Source: Tretioscincus oriximinensis (taxonomy: Eukaryota > Chordata > Lepidosauria > Squamata > Gymnophthalmidae). Taken from it: a stretch of 64,000 bases of DNA. This document shows positions 37,056 to 48,785 of this stretch, piece after piece. Numbering within the stretch: the first letter of the stretch is position 1; the number at the start of each line of letters is the position of its first letter. The DNA is taken from contig JAJVDF010000449.1 in assembly GCA_022410635.1 (NCBI GenBank), positions 575,623 to 639,622 of the forward strand. Reading direction: 5' to 3'. Under the pieces are notes generated by a model that saw nothing but the letters and a program-made list of their open reading frames with translations, was not told the origin of the DNA and made no database searches. Made by a program: the position numbers and the translations under genes.

Positions 37056-37236
37056 TTATAATTATTAACAGGTTATACTTATGGTGAGTTATTATGTTTT
37101 TTTTTATGTTGTTTCAATGGACCCAGTACAACCTCTGTTTTCACAAATGAATTGGCACAGAGTGGCTGTATCTTTTTTAATCTGGCCCTCAGAACTAATA
37201 ATGAAGTTATTGTAAGAATTTTTTATTTTCTGGCTC

Positions 37237-37425
37237 GTGTGGGGAACCTTTTTTTCTGCTGGGGCCATTTGGATATTTGTAACATCACTTGAGGGCCATA
37301 CCCACCCCCTTCCCCAGGCCAAGCCCCCTCCCCACGTCTGTGCCCTCTCCCCCACCCAGACTCACAAAATTGCATACATTTCATTGCTCCCCTCGTGCCC
37401 TCCCCACCTCCCTCCCTCCTTCCTC
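37237..37425 (+). mobile_element. hAT-like MITE fragment
   Basis: GTGTGGGGAACCTTTTTTTC and CCATTTGGATATTTGTAACA match the fragment at 25820. The right side merges with the C-rich DNA before the SINE at 37435. Confidence 0.5.
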
Positions 37426-37434
37426 TTTGTATTT

Positions 37435-37724
37435 CAGGCACAAATGGCTCAATTGCTTAAGAAGCGGCCTCTCATCTGGGAGATCAGGTTTCGAAGCCCT
37501 GTGTCAGACATGGGGAGGGGTGAGCACCTTCCACTAGCCTGTAGCTCTAGCCAACGAGTCTATTCAAAAGGAAGAATTGCAAGAAATTGCAACTGACTGC
37601 AAGTAGATATACCTGGTGGGGAGGATAGAATGTGAGCCTTTGGGGAAAATACCCTTGTAAGCTGCTTTGAGTCCCTTTGAAAGGTGAGAAAAGTGGGGTA
37701 TAAGAACCCACTTCTTCCTCTTCG

Positions 37725-37755
<31 letters not shown>

Positions 37756-37760
37756 TTTCT
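37435..37760 (+). mobile_element. tRNA-derived SINE, family 1, forward copy
   Basis: A tRNA head with A-box-like ATGGCTCAATTGC and B-box AGGTTTCGAAGCCC is followed by the body to GTGGGGTATAAGAACCC and a (TTC)n tail. It gives the forward orientation of the family. Confidence 0.9.
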
Positions 37761-38157
37761 AAAGTGAGGAACCATTATTTAGGCATAGGGTGGATCAAAT
37801 GATTCCCTGGGTTCAGGGAATCATTCCCAAATGATTCAGAATCCCTGAATGCAGATTCAGCCCTTGGTCCTTAGGTCTTTATTCCTGTACTAGATGATTC
37901 CAAAACGTGGGCCAACTCAAATCTCAGTTTCCCAACCCTTACATACTGCATTTTTCTGTACTAAAATGTACACGAGAACACAAATTGCTTTATTTTTCAT
38001 GTTCGTCATTTGTGAAACCAATCTTTGTTTTCCGTATGTGACAGGTATCTAATCTATAATGCTTTTCTAATGTTAAAAATATGTTTGAAGAAAAAAAATG
38101 GGTTTGAGGAAAGATTTGTCTCATCCGTTTCCCCATCTTTCCTTTTGCTTCTCTCAG

Positions 38158-39203
38158 AACAAGATGAAAGAGCTGCAGAACTGAGCAGAGAGCAAAACGA
38201 GAAAACCATTCGAAGTACTCAGACAGCCCTGCGTAACTTCAGAGAGTTTCTCATTTCGAAGTATCCCTCGGAGACACGAGAAATCTACGTCATCCCTTGC
38301 AAGGAGCTGGATGCGTACTTGGCATCGTTCTTTGTGGATGCTCGACAGAAGGACGGGTCAGAATACGAGCCCAATAGTTTAGCAAACTACCAGTGTGGGC
38401 TTGAGCGTTATCTGAAGGAGCATCGATACAGTTACAGTATCACCAGGGACAAGGAGTTCAAGCGGTCTCAGGAAGCACTGAAGCAGAAGCAGATAGAGCT
38501 GAGGTGCAAAGGCAAAGGCAACAAGCCCCACAAATCGATGAAGCTTACTTTTGCTGATGAGCTTATCCTGCGCAAAAGAGGTCTGCTGAGCCGATACAAC
38601 CCTGAAGGGCTGCTGAATCTTGTGTGGCTTAACAACACCAAGGCATTTGGCCATTGCACGGGCTTTCACGGATCCACTCTCAAATGGGGGGACATAAGGC
38701 TTCGGGTGACAGAAACGGGACTGGAATTTTTGGAATGGATGGGTCAGGATAGCAGTGATGGGAATTCCAAAACCAAACGAGCTGGCACAGACTCCAGGGT
38801 ATATGCCACGCAACATGCTCCACAGACCTGCCCAGTGCAAGACTACAAGGAGTATGCACAAAGGCGCCCCCCTGCAATGCGGTATGAAGATGCCCCTTTT
38901 TACTTGTCCATCAAACCTGTAGTTAATCTAGCTGCACTTCACTGGTACAATTGCCAAGCCCTAGGCAAAAACAAACTGGCCAAGATGGTCAAGACCATGT
39001 GCGAGAAGGGGAACATCCCAGGCCGGAAGACCAACTTCAGTGTGTACCAGAGTTGCAGCACCCTCTCCGAGGCACAAAGTAACCAGCTGGTACTGATTTG
39101 CAACAATTTGAGCCAACAAGCGGCACAATCTATGGCAAGCCACTCCAGTTCTGGTAACTTCATAGTGTCTGCCTCTTATGATTCTTCCTCAGACACTGCC
39201 TAA
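38158..39203 (+). CDS. KIAA1958: KIAA1958, terminal coding exon (Crypton-derived domain)
   Basis: This exon encodes residues 386-733, starting EQDERAAELSREQ after acceptor CTTCTCTCAG, and ends with SASYDSSSDTA and TAA at 39201. Its phase fits the 25378 donor exactly. The domain is the DUF3504/Crypton tyrosine-recombinase-like fold: an N-terminal helical part (about 396-475, including DGSEYEPNSL) and a catalytic-core-like part (about 535-690, including HWYNCQALGKNKL). Where Cryptons and ZMYM-type relatives usually have an Arg after FG and an HxxR box after KTN, this protein has FGHC (549-552) and KTNFSVY (676-682), so recombinase activity is not expected. Derivation of KIAA1958 from Crypton transposons is established knowledge; the present role is unknown. 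Confidence 0.95.
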
Positions 39204-39324
39204 AGGGACTCCAGAGGGGACCCCTGTACTTGAAGCCTTGAACCTGGGCCCATCAACATGCATTAATTGTGTTACTGTATTCTCCTCCTGGTTAACCTTA
39301 ATCCGTTCCATTTCACTTTATTTA

Positions 39325-39330
39325 AATAAA
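39325..39330 (+). promoter_or_regulatory. KIAA1958: Polyadenylation signal AATAAA of KIAA1958
   Basis: An AATAAA hexamer lies 122 bp after the stop codon in TTTAAATAAATGG. It is the nearest canonical signal; longer 3' UTRs using later sites cannot be excluded. Confidence 0.5.
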
Positions 39331-39334
39331 TGGC

Positions 39335-40072
39335 ATTAACTTCTTCATTTTTAAAACAAAATACGTGAATAGAAATCATCCATTATGCCCTTTAGACACC
39401 AACCTATAACTCTGAATTGAAATAATTGCAAAATTAGCTGAGTAGTCAAGTACCACTTCACAGAATAATGGGGATTATAATTTAATGTAAGCACTGAGAA
39501 CACTTTTTATACGATCTTTGCGAAACCACATTTCCCATAGTTCTTTGATTTAGAGCACGAATGAATGGATAGGAGGTTCATTCAAATGTGCATTGGGGAA
39601 TAGTTCTTAGGGTGCAGCCACATACCTGCTATTAAACTGTTTTGAAATCTGCTTCAGAATCTGTTTGAAAATCAAGAATTCACACACTACTTCCCACTCT
39701 ATTTTTCTCCAGAACTGAAAACATCATTTCTACATGTCTTTTCTGTTTAAATAGTTTGCCAATAATGTCTATCTGTATTTTTAGCTTTATTCTCCTTTCA
39801 CTTTGCTACAGCAATTGAAGCCCAATTGTTTGCCAGTAATGTCCACCTGCATTTTCAACTTTATTCCTTTCCTCTTGCACCAATCGCTGAAGCTCAATTC
39901 TTCTCCGCTGAGCCAATGAGCAGAAGAGGTGAAAGCTCATTTTTGCTCACTTAGAAGCAAAATACTGCTTAGAATACAGGAAATTCTAAATGGCTTCATC
40001 AGATTTCTCTTCTGTTCTCAATCCATTTTTATTCTTAGAATTGATTAAATGGGTCTGTGTGACCCTCAGAAA

Positions 40073-40073
<1 letters not shown>
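39335..40073. other. Intergenic sequence after KIAA1958
   Basis: Nothing coding is seen. It may include an extended 3' UTR. It contains two similar blocks (TTTGCCAATAATGTCTATCT near 39760 and TTTGCCAGTAATGTCCACCT near 39830), a short local duplication. Confidence 0.4.
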
Positions 40074-40117
<44 letters not shown>

Positions 40118-40118
40118 A

Positions 40119-40153
<35 letters not shown>

Positions 40154-40435
40154 TAAAAATAATAATAAAAATAATAATAAAAATAATAATAATAAAAATA
40201 ATAATAATAAAAATAATAATAATAATAAAAATAATAAAAATAATAAAAATAATAAAAATAAAAATAATAAAAATAATAAAAATAATAATAAAAATAATAA
40301 TAATAAAAATAATAATAAAAATAAAAATAATAATAATAATAATAATAAAAATAATAATAATAATAATAAAAATAATAATAATAATAAAAATAAAAATAAT
40401 AAAAATAATAATAATAATAATAAAAATAATAAAAA

Positions 40436-40466
<31 letters not shown>

Positions 40467-40473
40467 AATAATC
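40074..40473. repeat. TGA/TAA trinucleotide microsatellite
   Basis: (GAT)n to about 40117, then roughly 350 bp of (AAT)n interspersed with AAAAAT units. Long open frames on both strands (Asn/Lys, Ile/Phe or Leu/Phe) are artefacts of the triplet repeat. Confidence 0.95.
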
Positions 40474-40648
40474 GGCACACTGGGGGCTGTACCCAAAGAC
40501 CTGGCCCAACACTTGAAGACAATTGGCGTTGACAAAATCACCATCTGTCAATTGCAAAAAGCCATTTTGCTCGGATCTGCGCGCATCATACGAAAATACA
40601 TCACACAGTCCTAGACGCTTGGGAAGTGTTCGACTTTGTGATAATAAT
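40474..40648 (+). mobile_element. Dong/R4-like LINE 3' end inserted in TAA repeat
   Basis: The + strand frame 40474-40614 reads GTLGAVPKDLAQHLKTIGVD and continues to GSARIIRKYITQS and stop TAG. This resembles the C-terminus of R2/R4-clade LINE proteins (GALG...LQK..LLGSARI.RK). A short 3' UTR (GCTTGGGAAGTGTTCGACTT) leads back into (TAA)n. Dong/R4 elements are known to target TAA repeats, which fits the context. It is 5' truncated. Confidence 0.7.
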
Positions 40649-40874
40649 AATAATAATACATATTTATAACACATCTTTCATCAAAGGGTGTTAGCTTTTG
40701 TTGCTTTCTTCACAACAGACACCTTGTGAAATAGGCAGAGCTGAGAGAGTTTTAAAGAACTGAGATTGGCCCAGGAATCACCCAACTGGCTTCATGGAGG
40801 TGTATGGAATCGAACCTGAAGAAAATCTACTAGATAAAGAGTCCGGCACTCTAACCCCTACATCAAACTGGCTC
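40649..40874 (-). mobile_element. tRNA-derived SINE, family 2
   Basis: Reverse-oriented: CAACAGACACCTTGTGAAAT, GGAATCGAACC (B box complement) and CATCAAACTGGCTCC at the tRNA end. It is moderately diverged. Confidence 0.75.
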
Positions 40875-42545
40875 CCTTGGGTAATCTATAGAAATGAAGC
40901 CCTAGAAAACTTTTTGTGTGTCTTTTCAATGCCAGTGAATGAAACCATCTCCTTGGGAGTGATTTCATGCATCTCCTATTCATTGCCTTTGAACTTGCTC
41001 GGAAGATGCTGGCATTTATGTTGAAAGTGCACTGGATAATTGTCTACCGTGAAATTCGACAGGATGTCTTGTCTTAATTAGTATTGGCAATATGATCTCA
41101 TCTGAACTAAAATGTGATCAGAAAACATATGTGGGATGGAAGAGAAAACAGACATTATGACGTCTTAAAATTACATCGGCCTCATCATCTGTCCTTGTGC
41201 CCATGTCATACTAACTGGATTTTTATGATAAAAACGGAGTATAATACTTAACAATGAGCAAAATGTAGCACCGCAGGAGAAATCCAGTAGTCCAGTGCTT
41301 TCTGTTTGTTTATTTTGCAAAAGAAATGTTTGCACGTATTTATTTAAATTGCAGCGCCTATATATGAAAGTTGTGTTTGAATCCCTCAAGTAACACCACC
41401 ACCACCACAACACTAAAGATATTAGCACTCAAGCACAAACCTCACCAGACCCGATATTCTTAGATTGTGGTCCCACTTAACTTTTTAATCCTCCCTGAGG
41501 AAGGCTTAAAAGAGAATTAAACGGCAGGCAGAACGCACAGGTCACACCCACACTGCCGTTACTGATAAGGAGCCTTCAAGATACGGTAAAATAATCCCAC
41601 AGTTCTTATCCCACCACTAGGGGAACCAAGGGAGGTCAGAGGGGCACCAGTAATGGAGAATGTCAAGGGAGCCGGGAGGGAGACATGGGAGGCACGAAAG
41701 AAGGTACTAATAGGGGTTGCATCACTACTACCACTGCCCTGTTGGGTTCCTTTCCTCCATTTACTCCTCCTCACAACTGCCTCCAACCCTGCATCTTAGA
41801 TGGGATCCAGACAAGATTTTCTTACCAGGTTGGTAAGATCACCGTGGTGCCTCCACCATACAATTAAATGGAGCTTCTACTGTCCTCCTTGGGTCCACCC
41901 AAGGAAAAGCTCTTTTTTTTTTTGCAAAAGGAGGTTGCTGATGTTTTTTGACATCAGCATGAAAGAGAAGCTGCCTGGAGCCGTGCTGTTTGTCGTGCTG
42001 TCGTGGGGTTTCGGATAGCCTGAAAAGATGGCAAATTTGCAGCTTGCTGACATGCGTAGTATCAGCTTCCCCTACTTTGTGCATCTCCTCTTGCCAAGCA
42101 CTACATGGATTTTCAAGGTAATACGAACAGACGGGAGATTGGGTTATGCCGGGTTTAAACCCCATTTCAGATTTTATCCTATAGTGTGGAAGAGACCCTA
42201 ATTATTATCACCTTCAGAGCACTTATACTTTGAAGGTTCTCTTTCAGTGATAGATGGATAGTAGGGGTGTGAAACGATTCTTCTCTGCCCTCAGGTCACT
42301 TATCTTTAAAGCTATCCTCAGGGATGCTCAGTTGTGTGGAACCAGGGCCATGGATCTTTTACACAAATTAACAGTTTGCATTTTTCTAAAATTGTATAGA
42401 AATACTGAAATATTCCATAACTGCAAACTGGATGGTAGGGTAGCCTTGCTTCAGGACAACTGTACACGCTTTGAAAATAAATTACTAGTTCTCTAGCCCT
42501 AGAAAAGGCAAACCCTACAAGATCTACAGCGAGTTTAATTAGTTA
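40875..42545. other. Intergenic, unassigned
   Basis: No gene is recognised. A (CCA)n of about 20 bp lies near 41395. GC-richer DNA at 41580-41900 has only short open frames with no family resemblance. Confidence 0.4.
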
Positions 42546-42830
42546 ATGAAGATAAGAACATAAGAACATAAGAAGAGCCATCCTGGATCAGGCCAGAGCC
42601 CATCTAGTCCAGCATTCTGTCTCACACAGAGGCCCACCAGATGCACCTGGGCAGTCCGAACAGAGGAAAGCAAAATATGCTCCTGTTCATGACTCCCTGC
42701 AAATGGTATTTCAGGAGTCCTGCCTGTTGCTCCATCCCGGAGGCAACATCCAGACATCCATCCTAGTATCTATACACTTGGTGTCCATAAACCTGTCTAG
42801 TCCTGTCTTGAAACTATCCAACTGGTTATT
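42546..42830 (-). mobile_element. CR1 LINE 3' UTR, antisense
   Basis: GATAAGAACATAAGAACATA tail, then GTCCAGCATTCTGTCTCACA and the 3' UTR through CCTGTCTTGAAACTATCCAA. It is the young TTCTTATG subfamily and is truncated before the coding end. Confidence 0.85.
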
Positions 42831-43350
42831 AAAGCAAACTTTCAATGTATTAGTCCATTCTTTCAACACAGTGTTTAGGAAATAACCGTTCCATACTGCA
42901 GAATGAATTTATGCCAAGCAATCCAAGTTCTCTCATGTAGCTATGTACTAACATTTGTCTTATGGGGCCACGTTATTAGCTGTCCAGGCCGGGTTGCATG
43001 CAGCTCCGCCAAGGAAACTTTAGACACACATCGGCTCCAGGTTGGAGGGACAAGCCAGGTTGCCTCTAAAGGCCGTTTGCAGGAAGTTGCGAATAGATGA
43101 TGCTCCTGCTGTTTTCCTGTACTTCAGAAGCTCAAAGGTCATTGGTGGGCCCTGTGTGAAAAGGGACTGATCATGCAGGGCTCCTCTTATGGTCTTTGGA
43201 TATGGGGATTAAATCTTGATCCCAAACCCTTGATCTTGTATGTTTGGGTGATAGGATAAAAAAACAGGCTGAATCTTCCACAATAGCTGCATAGCAAACA
43301 AAATTATGTTGTGCAAATACATTGGTCCATATCAGTGACATCTATAGTGT

Positions 43351-43703
43351 TAGGCTGAACAGATGACTCCTTTTGGGGTCTACCCCGCCCTCCAAGGGGG
43401 GGGGGATTTCCCCAGTTTTTGCTAAGGATTTTTTTTCAAAAAAGGTGAAGTGAATTTTAATTTTTTAAAAAATTAAATTCACAGCAGCACTGCTAGGGGA
43501 CTCTGGTAATCGAGGCCAACTGATTTGCAATTTTCTCACACACTTCTGAAATTTATCGCACGGGTCACAAGTTTTCTGTGCGCTGCAGAGATTTCGGGGG
43601 GCTGGTTGTGCATATTGGTGGGTGAATTGCATCTCCTCGAATATGCAAGTTAGCATAAATATTATGTACCCCCGTTTGGGCCTCTGAAAATCTGGTCAGT
43701 CTA
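43351..43703. mobile_element. hAT-type MITE, copy B
   Basis: TAGGCTGAACAGATGACTCC at left and AATCTGGTCAGTCTA at right. Flanking octamers TATAGTGT and AATAATGT agree at 6 of 8 positions, consistent with an aged TSD. Same family as 10355. Confidence 0.7.
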
Positions 43704-43747
43704 ATAATGTAGAAGTTGCCCTTTCTTGAAGTCTGATGGTGCAGGAA

Positions 43748-43815
43748 TATATTATTTATTTATATTTATTTATTTATATTTATACCCCGCCCTATACCCG
43801 AAGGTAGCAACTTCC
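43748..43815. mobile_element. SINE 3'-tail fragment
   Basis: TATTTATTTATATTTATACC leads into CCGCCCTATACCCGAAGGT, the shared tail of family-2-like elements. The same motif occurs near 44850, 48790 and 60560. Confidence 0.6.
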
Positions 43816-44457
43816 TGACCTGCTGTGGCTNCTGTCTGGAAAAAATAGCACATCCATCAGGAATACAGATTTCAGACTTCCTTACTATTGACTTTNAAAT
43901 GGTATTTTTAAAACAAATAAGTTTTACTAGAGTAAGGAAGTGGAAAATACTTTAACTGCAGAAATGAATCTTTGTCTTGCCAAAAAATAAAACTAACTTC
44001 TATGCATCGTGTTAATTCAGTCATATTCCTGTAAAATATGCATGTTTTCTGGATGTCCTTGTAGTATTTGTCCGTTTGGGGAAAATGGTACAATTTACTG
44101 TTGAGTCTGTGCAAGTTAACAATTTTACATGTATCTTGTACAATTTTACCTGTGTCTTTACTACTTGTGTCTTTTTCTTGTTAATGAGACTCATTCTGGT
44201 CCTTTTGTAGCAGGAAAACGATATGTTGAAACTGGCAAGTTTTTCTGGACTTCTTGCATTATTATGACCATCTAGGCAGCAATCAGGGGCATGAATTTGT
44301 TAATGTCTGTCGTGCAATTCAGTTGCAATTGTTTAAAATTACCTAAGCAGCACTTTTTAACCACACCGGCAAGCCTGTTTGGTGGATTAATATTGTAAAA
44401 ATTGGGAGATGGAGAAGCAGAATTCTAACAAAGCTTACCAGAGGCATATTATTTTTT

Positions 44458-44742
44458 ACTGAACGGATGGGTGCCTTCAGGAGCTGACCTGGTTGCCAGA
44501 GGTGGTGCAGTGGATTTTTTAAAAAAGTTTTTTTGAAGTGTGCGAGAAATTATTTTTTACTTAGCGGAGAAAATTTACTTACTTCAGGAGCTGGCTCCAG
44601 ATGCCAGAGCCCGCTAGTGATGGGTTTTTAAAAAAATCTTCCTCAGCAAAAACTGGGGAAATGCCCCACTCCGTGAGAGCGGGGTAGACACCCCAAAACC
44701 AGGTGTTCCCCCCTACCCCAAAGGGGTCATCTGGTCAGCCTA
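44458..44742. mobile_element. hAT-type MITE, copy C, left-truncated
   Basis: GGGTGCCTTCAGGAGCTG and the right end GGGGTCATCTGGTCAGCCTA match copies A and D. The left terminus is missing, and an internal block is duplicated in tandem. Confidence 0.65.
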
Positions 44743-44844
44743 CTATAGAACCCATAATCATTCTCTTCATATATCATGTAATCTGCTTTGATTGACTGTG
44801 GCCCATTGCTTGGCAACTCCCTCGATATGCCCATTACATCTGTC

Positions 44845-44945
44845 TTCCAATTTATTTATATTTATACACTGCCTATACCCGAAGGTCTCAGGGCGGCGAA
44901 CAGTAAAATTAACAAATTAAAAATAGTATAAAAACAATATCTAAA
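44845..44945. mobile_element. SINE 3'-tail fragment
   Basis: TTTATATTTATACACTGCC then CTATACCCGAAGGTCTCAGG, as in the family-2 tail; no tRNA part is seen. Confidence 0.55.
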
Positions 44946-45641
44946 ATTGGGGACAAAAGGCTCTAAAAGGGATTGTGAAAAAGAATATCTACCTTTGTTT
45001 TCTTATTTTTATCTTTTATCGTTTTATCATTTTTCTCCTCAATCCAAAACACAGCAGATGTGCTCTTCCCATGTTACCATCAGTTGATTCATAGGCCCTG
45101 CAATATTGGGTATGGTAAGCTTACATATGTATTCTTTCATCTATCTTACTTTTTCAATTGCTGTTCAATTGTTACTTCATCCAGTTCCAGCTAGTTGCTC
45201 CATTTCTTTTACATTTACCTAACCATTCTCCCCATTTTTCTGTCTGCCAAGTTCAGCCATTTAATGACATCTACGTAAAATGACATGGTGTCTCAGTTTG
45301 CTACATAGGGTAATATTATAAATAATAAAAGGCACATGGGAGAGTTCAACATTCCAAGGTATAACAACCAATGAAAAGGCTTAGAACTTTGACAGCTCCA
45401 GAGACCAATGACAAGGCTTGGAACCTTGGCAGCCCCCAGAGACCAGAGTGCTGGGTTGGAAAGTGGCTAAAAGACAAAAAACAGGAGGAAGTAAAAAATG
45501 TACAGTTCTCTGGGTGGGAAAATGCGAGAAGTGGAATACCCCAGGGTTTAGTATTCAGAGCAGTACTGGGAGGGAAAGGGAGGAAGAGAAAGAACAAGGG
45601 AAGCCATGCATGAANGATGGAAAGTAGGAAGAAAAAAAATA

Positions 45642-45952
45642 AAGAAGAAGAAGAAGAAGAACTTGGTTCTTATACCCCGCTTTTCTCACCTTTCAAAGGG
45701 ACTCAAAGCGGCTTACAAGGATATATTTTGCCCGAAGGCTTCCATTCTATCTTCCCCACCAGGTAATGGTGGTTCCCATGTATCTACTTGCAGTCTGTTG
45801 CAATTTCTTGCAGTTCCTGCTTTCGAATAGCTGTGTTGGCTAGAGCTACAGNCTAGTGGAAGGTGCTCACCCCTCCCCACGTCCCACACAGGGCTTCGAA
45901 ACCCCATCTCCCAGGCGAGAGACGAATTCCTACGACTGAGCTATCCATGCCT
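45642..45952 (-). mobile_element. tRNA-derived SINE, family 1, nearly complete
   Basis: (AAG)n tail, CTTATACCCCGCTTTTCTC, the full body, B box GGGCTTCGAAACCCC and A-box complement CTGAGCTATCCATGCC. One N lies at 45852. Confidence 0.9.
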
Positions 45953-46470
45953 AAGTAAAGCTCCCCCATAAAGTAAAGGGCTAATTCCACTAGTCAAAAT
46001 ATATATTTAAAAAATCAGTAAATCTGACCCCTGACCTGTTATGCCCAACATGCATCCATAACACATGGGCAGGAGACAGCCTACCAAAATGGAAAGCTAA
46101 ACTAAACTAAACCAATTCTGCATTGGTAAAACCATGGCAAGAAATATCAAGGACTGGAAAGATATGGGATAGGAAACAACCGGTCAACTGAAATTTCTGC
46201 CATTTCCCAGAGTGAAGGGGAAGGGAAGAGCAGAAGGAAGGTTTCTTTGATGGACTCACAAAGTGTATGGAGATACCAGGCAACTTCTAAGCGGTGTCAG
46301 AACAGTTACCAGGGAGGCCATGTAATGATTGTGGAAAGCTGCAAATATTTACATATCTCTAATCTGGAAGGAAAGGAAGAAGTAATGGAACTGAGTACTG
46401 ATTATAGGATACTAGTGGAGAACTCGCAAAATTGTGGACATGGGGTCTCCACCTCTTCCATCCTCCTTGC

Positions 46471-47194
46471 TGTGGCGACCCCTACTTGAGGGCCCCACGA
46501 TTAGATGACCCTCCCAGCTAGGGGTGCCACAATATCTCCCTGTTGCCCAAGCCAGCACCCACGACTGCTTGGAGCAACAGTCATATCCTCAGGCCTACAC
46601 AAGGCCCCTGTGTTTACCTCAGTGATGGGGCTTTATTCCCAGCCCCCACCAGTAGCTGTNTATTTAGTGTTGTTACATAAACAAAAGAAAGAGATATTTG
46701 AGTTGAAACAAATAACAAGTTTATCATTTACAAATAAGAAATAGAAAGATAAGAATAATAAAGCTTCGGCTTTTATAAAGTAAGCCTGACTCAAGCTCAA
46801 ACTCCAAGCAAGAGCAACCTTTGTTTCCAGATACTTAAAGAGACAGGCCCTGTGTCACTTTATTTGTTCCAGCCCCAGGTCAAGCCTNCACTTTGTCTCT
46901 ATCAGGCACTTCCACCCCCTCCCTCTGAGGCAGATCAGAAGCGGACCCCTCTGTCAACTTGCTACACCACAAGTCTTTCTGACAGAAAGGCCTCTAGCCC
47001 TGGTCAGCTTCCCTTTTATCTGCTGACCAGCCGGCTATTCGAGGCCCCATTGGCTGGCTCCTCCAGCCACGCCCCCTCCCAATCAGGAATCCAGGAAGCC
47101 ACGCCCCTGCCCAGGCCTGCTCTTCCCCCCTCCCTCTGGGATGTCTGGTAAGTTTATAAAAGAAACACAAACCTTTAAAATGGAGAACACCACC
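46471..47194 (-). mobile_element. Solo LTR, family TGTGGCG, copy 2 (5-bp TSD CTTGC)
   Basis: It begins TGTGGCGACC and ends AACACCACC (mutated terminus), with CTTGC on both sides (46466-46470 and 47195-47199). The minus-strand AATAAAGCCCC signal is preserved; a degenerate TATA-like AAAAGGGAAGC lies near 47010. Same orientation as the copies at 22830 and 54212. Confidence 0.85.
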
Positions 47195-47195
47195 C

Positions 47196-47365
47196 TTGCC
47201 CCTCTCTCCCCCTCCCCTCTCCTTTCTACTCCTCCTCCTCTCCCCCTCTCATCCCCTTGCACTTGCCCCCTCTCCACTTTCACACCCTGCCTTCCCCCCA
47301 ATCCCCCATCTTACCTCCTCTTCTTGCTCCTCCTCCCCCCTCCTCCTTCCCTCCTCCCTCCTCCA
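47196..47365. repeat. Polypyrimidine tract (CT/CCT-rich)
   Basis: About 170 bp of almost pure C/T on the + strand (CCCCTCTCTCCCCCTCCCCT and similar) with few purines. It is low complexity; Pro/Ser/Leu open frames through it are artefacts. Confidence 0.85.
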
Positions 47366-47694
47366 TTTGCTGCTCTGGCATTCGACTGCATAACACGAAG
47401 CCCCTCAGCTCTGGGAACTCTTTGGTGTGTTTGGGAGTTGTTAATGTAGCATCGAAACGTCCTAAATTCTAGTTTATTGTAGGTTCTGCTGGATGGACAG
47501 CTTGGCCCTTGCGCCCAGCATGCCATGAGCAGTGATTGGTTCGCCTTTTGAACTGCTAAACTTCATCACTTCCGCCTGGTCTGGGCAGGATTCAGAGCAG
47601 TTTCCTGGCAATTAAAATTCATTCCTATCCTAATTAGGTAGAGTATTTCAACTCTTCAATCAAATTGCCAAATTACATTAGTTGTAGAAAACAT

Positions 47695-48002
47695 GTAGAA
47701 GAAGAACTGGGTTCTTATACGCCGCTTTTCTCACCTTTCAAAGGGACTCAAAGCGGCTTACAAGGATATATTTTGACCGAAGGCTGACATTCTATCTTCC
47801 CCACCAGGCCATGGTGGTTCCCATGTATCTACTTGCATTCAGTTGCAATTTCTTGCAGTTCCTACTTTTGAATAGCTGGGTTGGCTAGAGCTACAGGCTA
47901 GTGGAAGGTGCTCACCCCTCCCCACGTCCCACGCAAGGCTTCGAAACCCCATCTCCCAGGCGAGAGACGGATTCCTAAGCGACTGAGCTATCCGTGCCTG
48001 CT
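47695..48002 (-). mobile_element. tRNA-derived SINE, family 1
   Basis: GAAGAAGAACTGGGTTCTTA start, body, GGCTTCGAAACCCC B box and CTGAGCTATCCGTGCC at the tRNA end. The tail is short, and the SINE ends about 230 bp before the KIAA1958-like pseudogene. Confidence 0.9.
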
Positions 48003-48785
48003 TGCATTCTCCCTAGGGAATTCACACAAGTAATTGCTTTAGAAGAAGAACGCCTAAATACCCCCACATTATCGGCAGATAGAGGAGCATTTGCAACAAA
48101 AAGGTGGCACAAAGATATCCAACAAAACAGAGAAATTCCCCTTGGTCAGGGTGAGCCTTGTTCTCCTACCCTATGCCAGACTCTTCCGCATCTGAATGTA
48201 ATTGTTGCACATGTCNGATGAGCAGCTTTGTTCCCAGTTCACCGTGTGACAGACTTAACAAGAATCCTGACTCTAAAGAAAATGGATGCCTCTAGTGTTC
48301 CGTCCACATCACTCCATGCTAGCCACCAAGGGATTGACCGAATCCTGGAGAATGCTGGAATAGACTTTTCCATCACTAGTGGAAGTTTCAGTTCTTCTAC
48401 CAAAAAGCTCAAAGAGACACTGAGGGGACTTAGGAAAAGCGGGATATGAGGGACGTGACTTGCAACATTGTGGTGGCAAAAATTTGGTGATTACACAAAT
48501 CAAAGTAAAAGCAAACGGACACCATATAAATACAGTGTAAAATGTAGATACAACCGCAAAACACATTGATATGACATTTCCTACACACAAATGAATAACA
48601 TTCTCATTAATACTAATATAAGAACCACCGGAATCCAGCAGTTGTTCTGGATGCACTAAATAGTCAATCATTAAAACAAGACCTTTGAGTATCTATAGAG
48701 CCACAGGTGGTGTGATGGATTTGTCTGCTCCCTGTAGCAGCCTGTGGACTTTGATCTTATTGTTCAAACGTTGACATTTTTCTAG

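Larger units (their letters stand above)
25379..38157 (+). other. KIAA1958: KIAA1958 intron between the two coding exons
   Basis: The 12.8-kb intron has donor GTATCC and acceptor TTGCTTCTCTCAG. It holds SINEs (29921, 32006, 35250, 36801, 37435), an L2 fragment (35990), a second TIR element (33691), a 63-bp minisatellite (26551) and a long hairpin (27813). No additional coding exon is seen. Stretches 27000-27800, 28150-29920, 30810-32005 and 32320-33330 contain nothing I can assign. Confidence 0.8.

Noticed and set aside
38379..39163. Minus-strand open frames inside the KIAA1958 terminal exon
   Set aside because: Shadows of a well-supported coding exon on the + strand.
39990..40544. Long open frames on both strands (poly-Asn/Lys, poly-Ile/Phe, poly-Leu, poly-Tyr)
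   Set aside because: They are produced by the TGA/TAA trinucleotide array, which avoids stops in several frames; no protein evidence.
47141..47472. Pro/Ser/Leu-rich open frames
   Set aside because: Low-complexity polypyrimidine tract next to an LTR.
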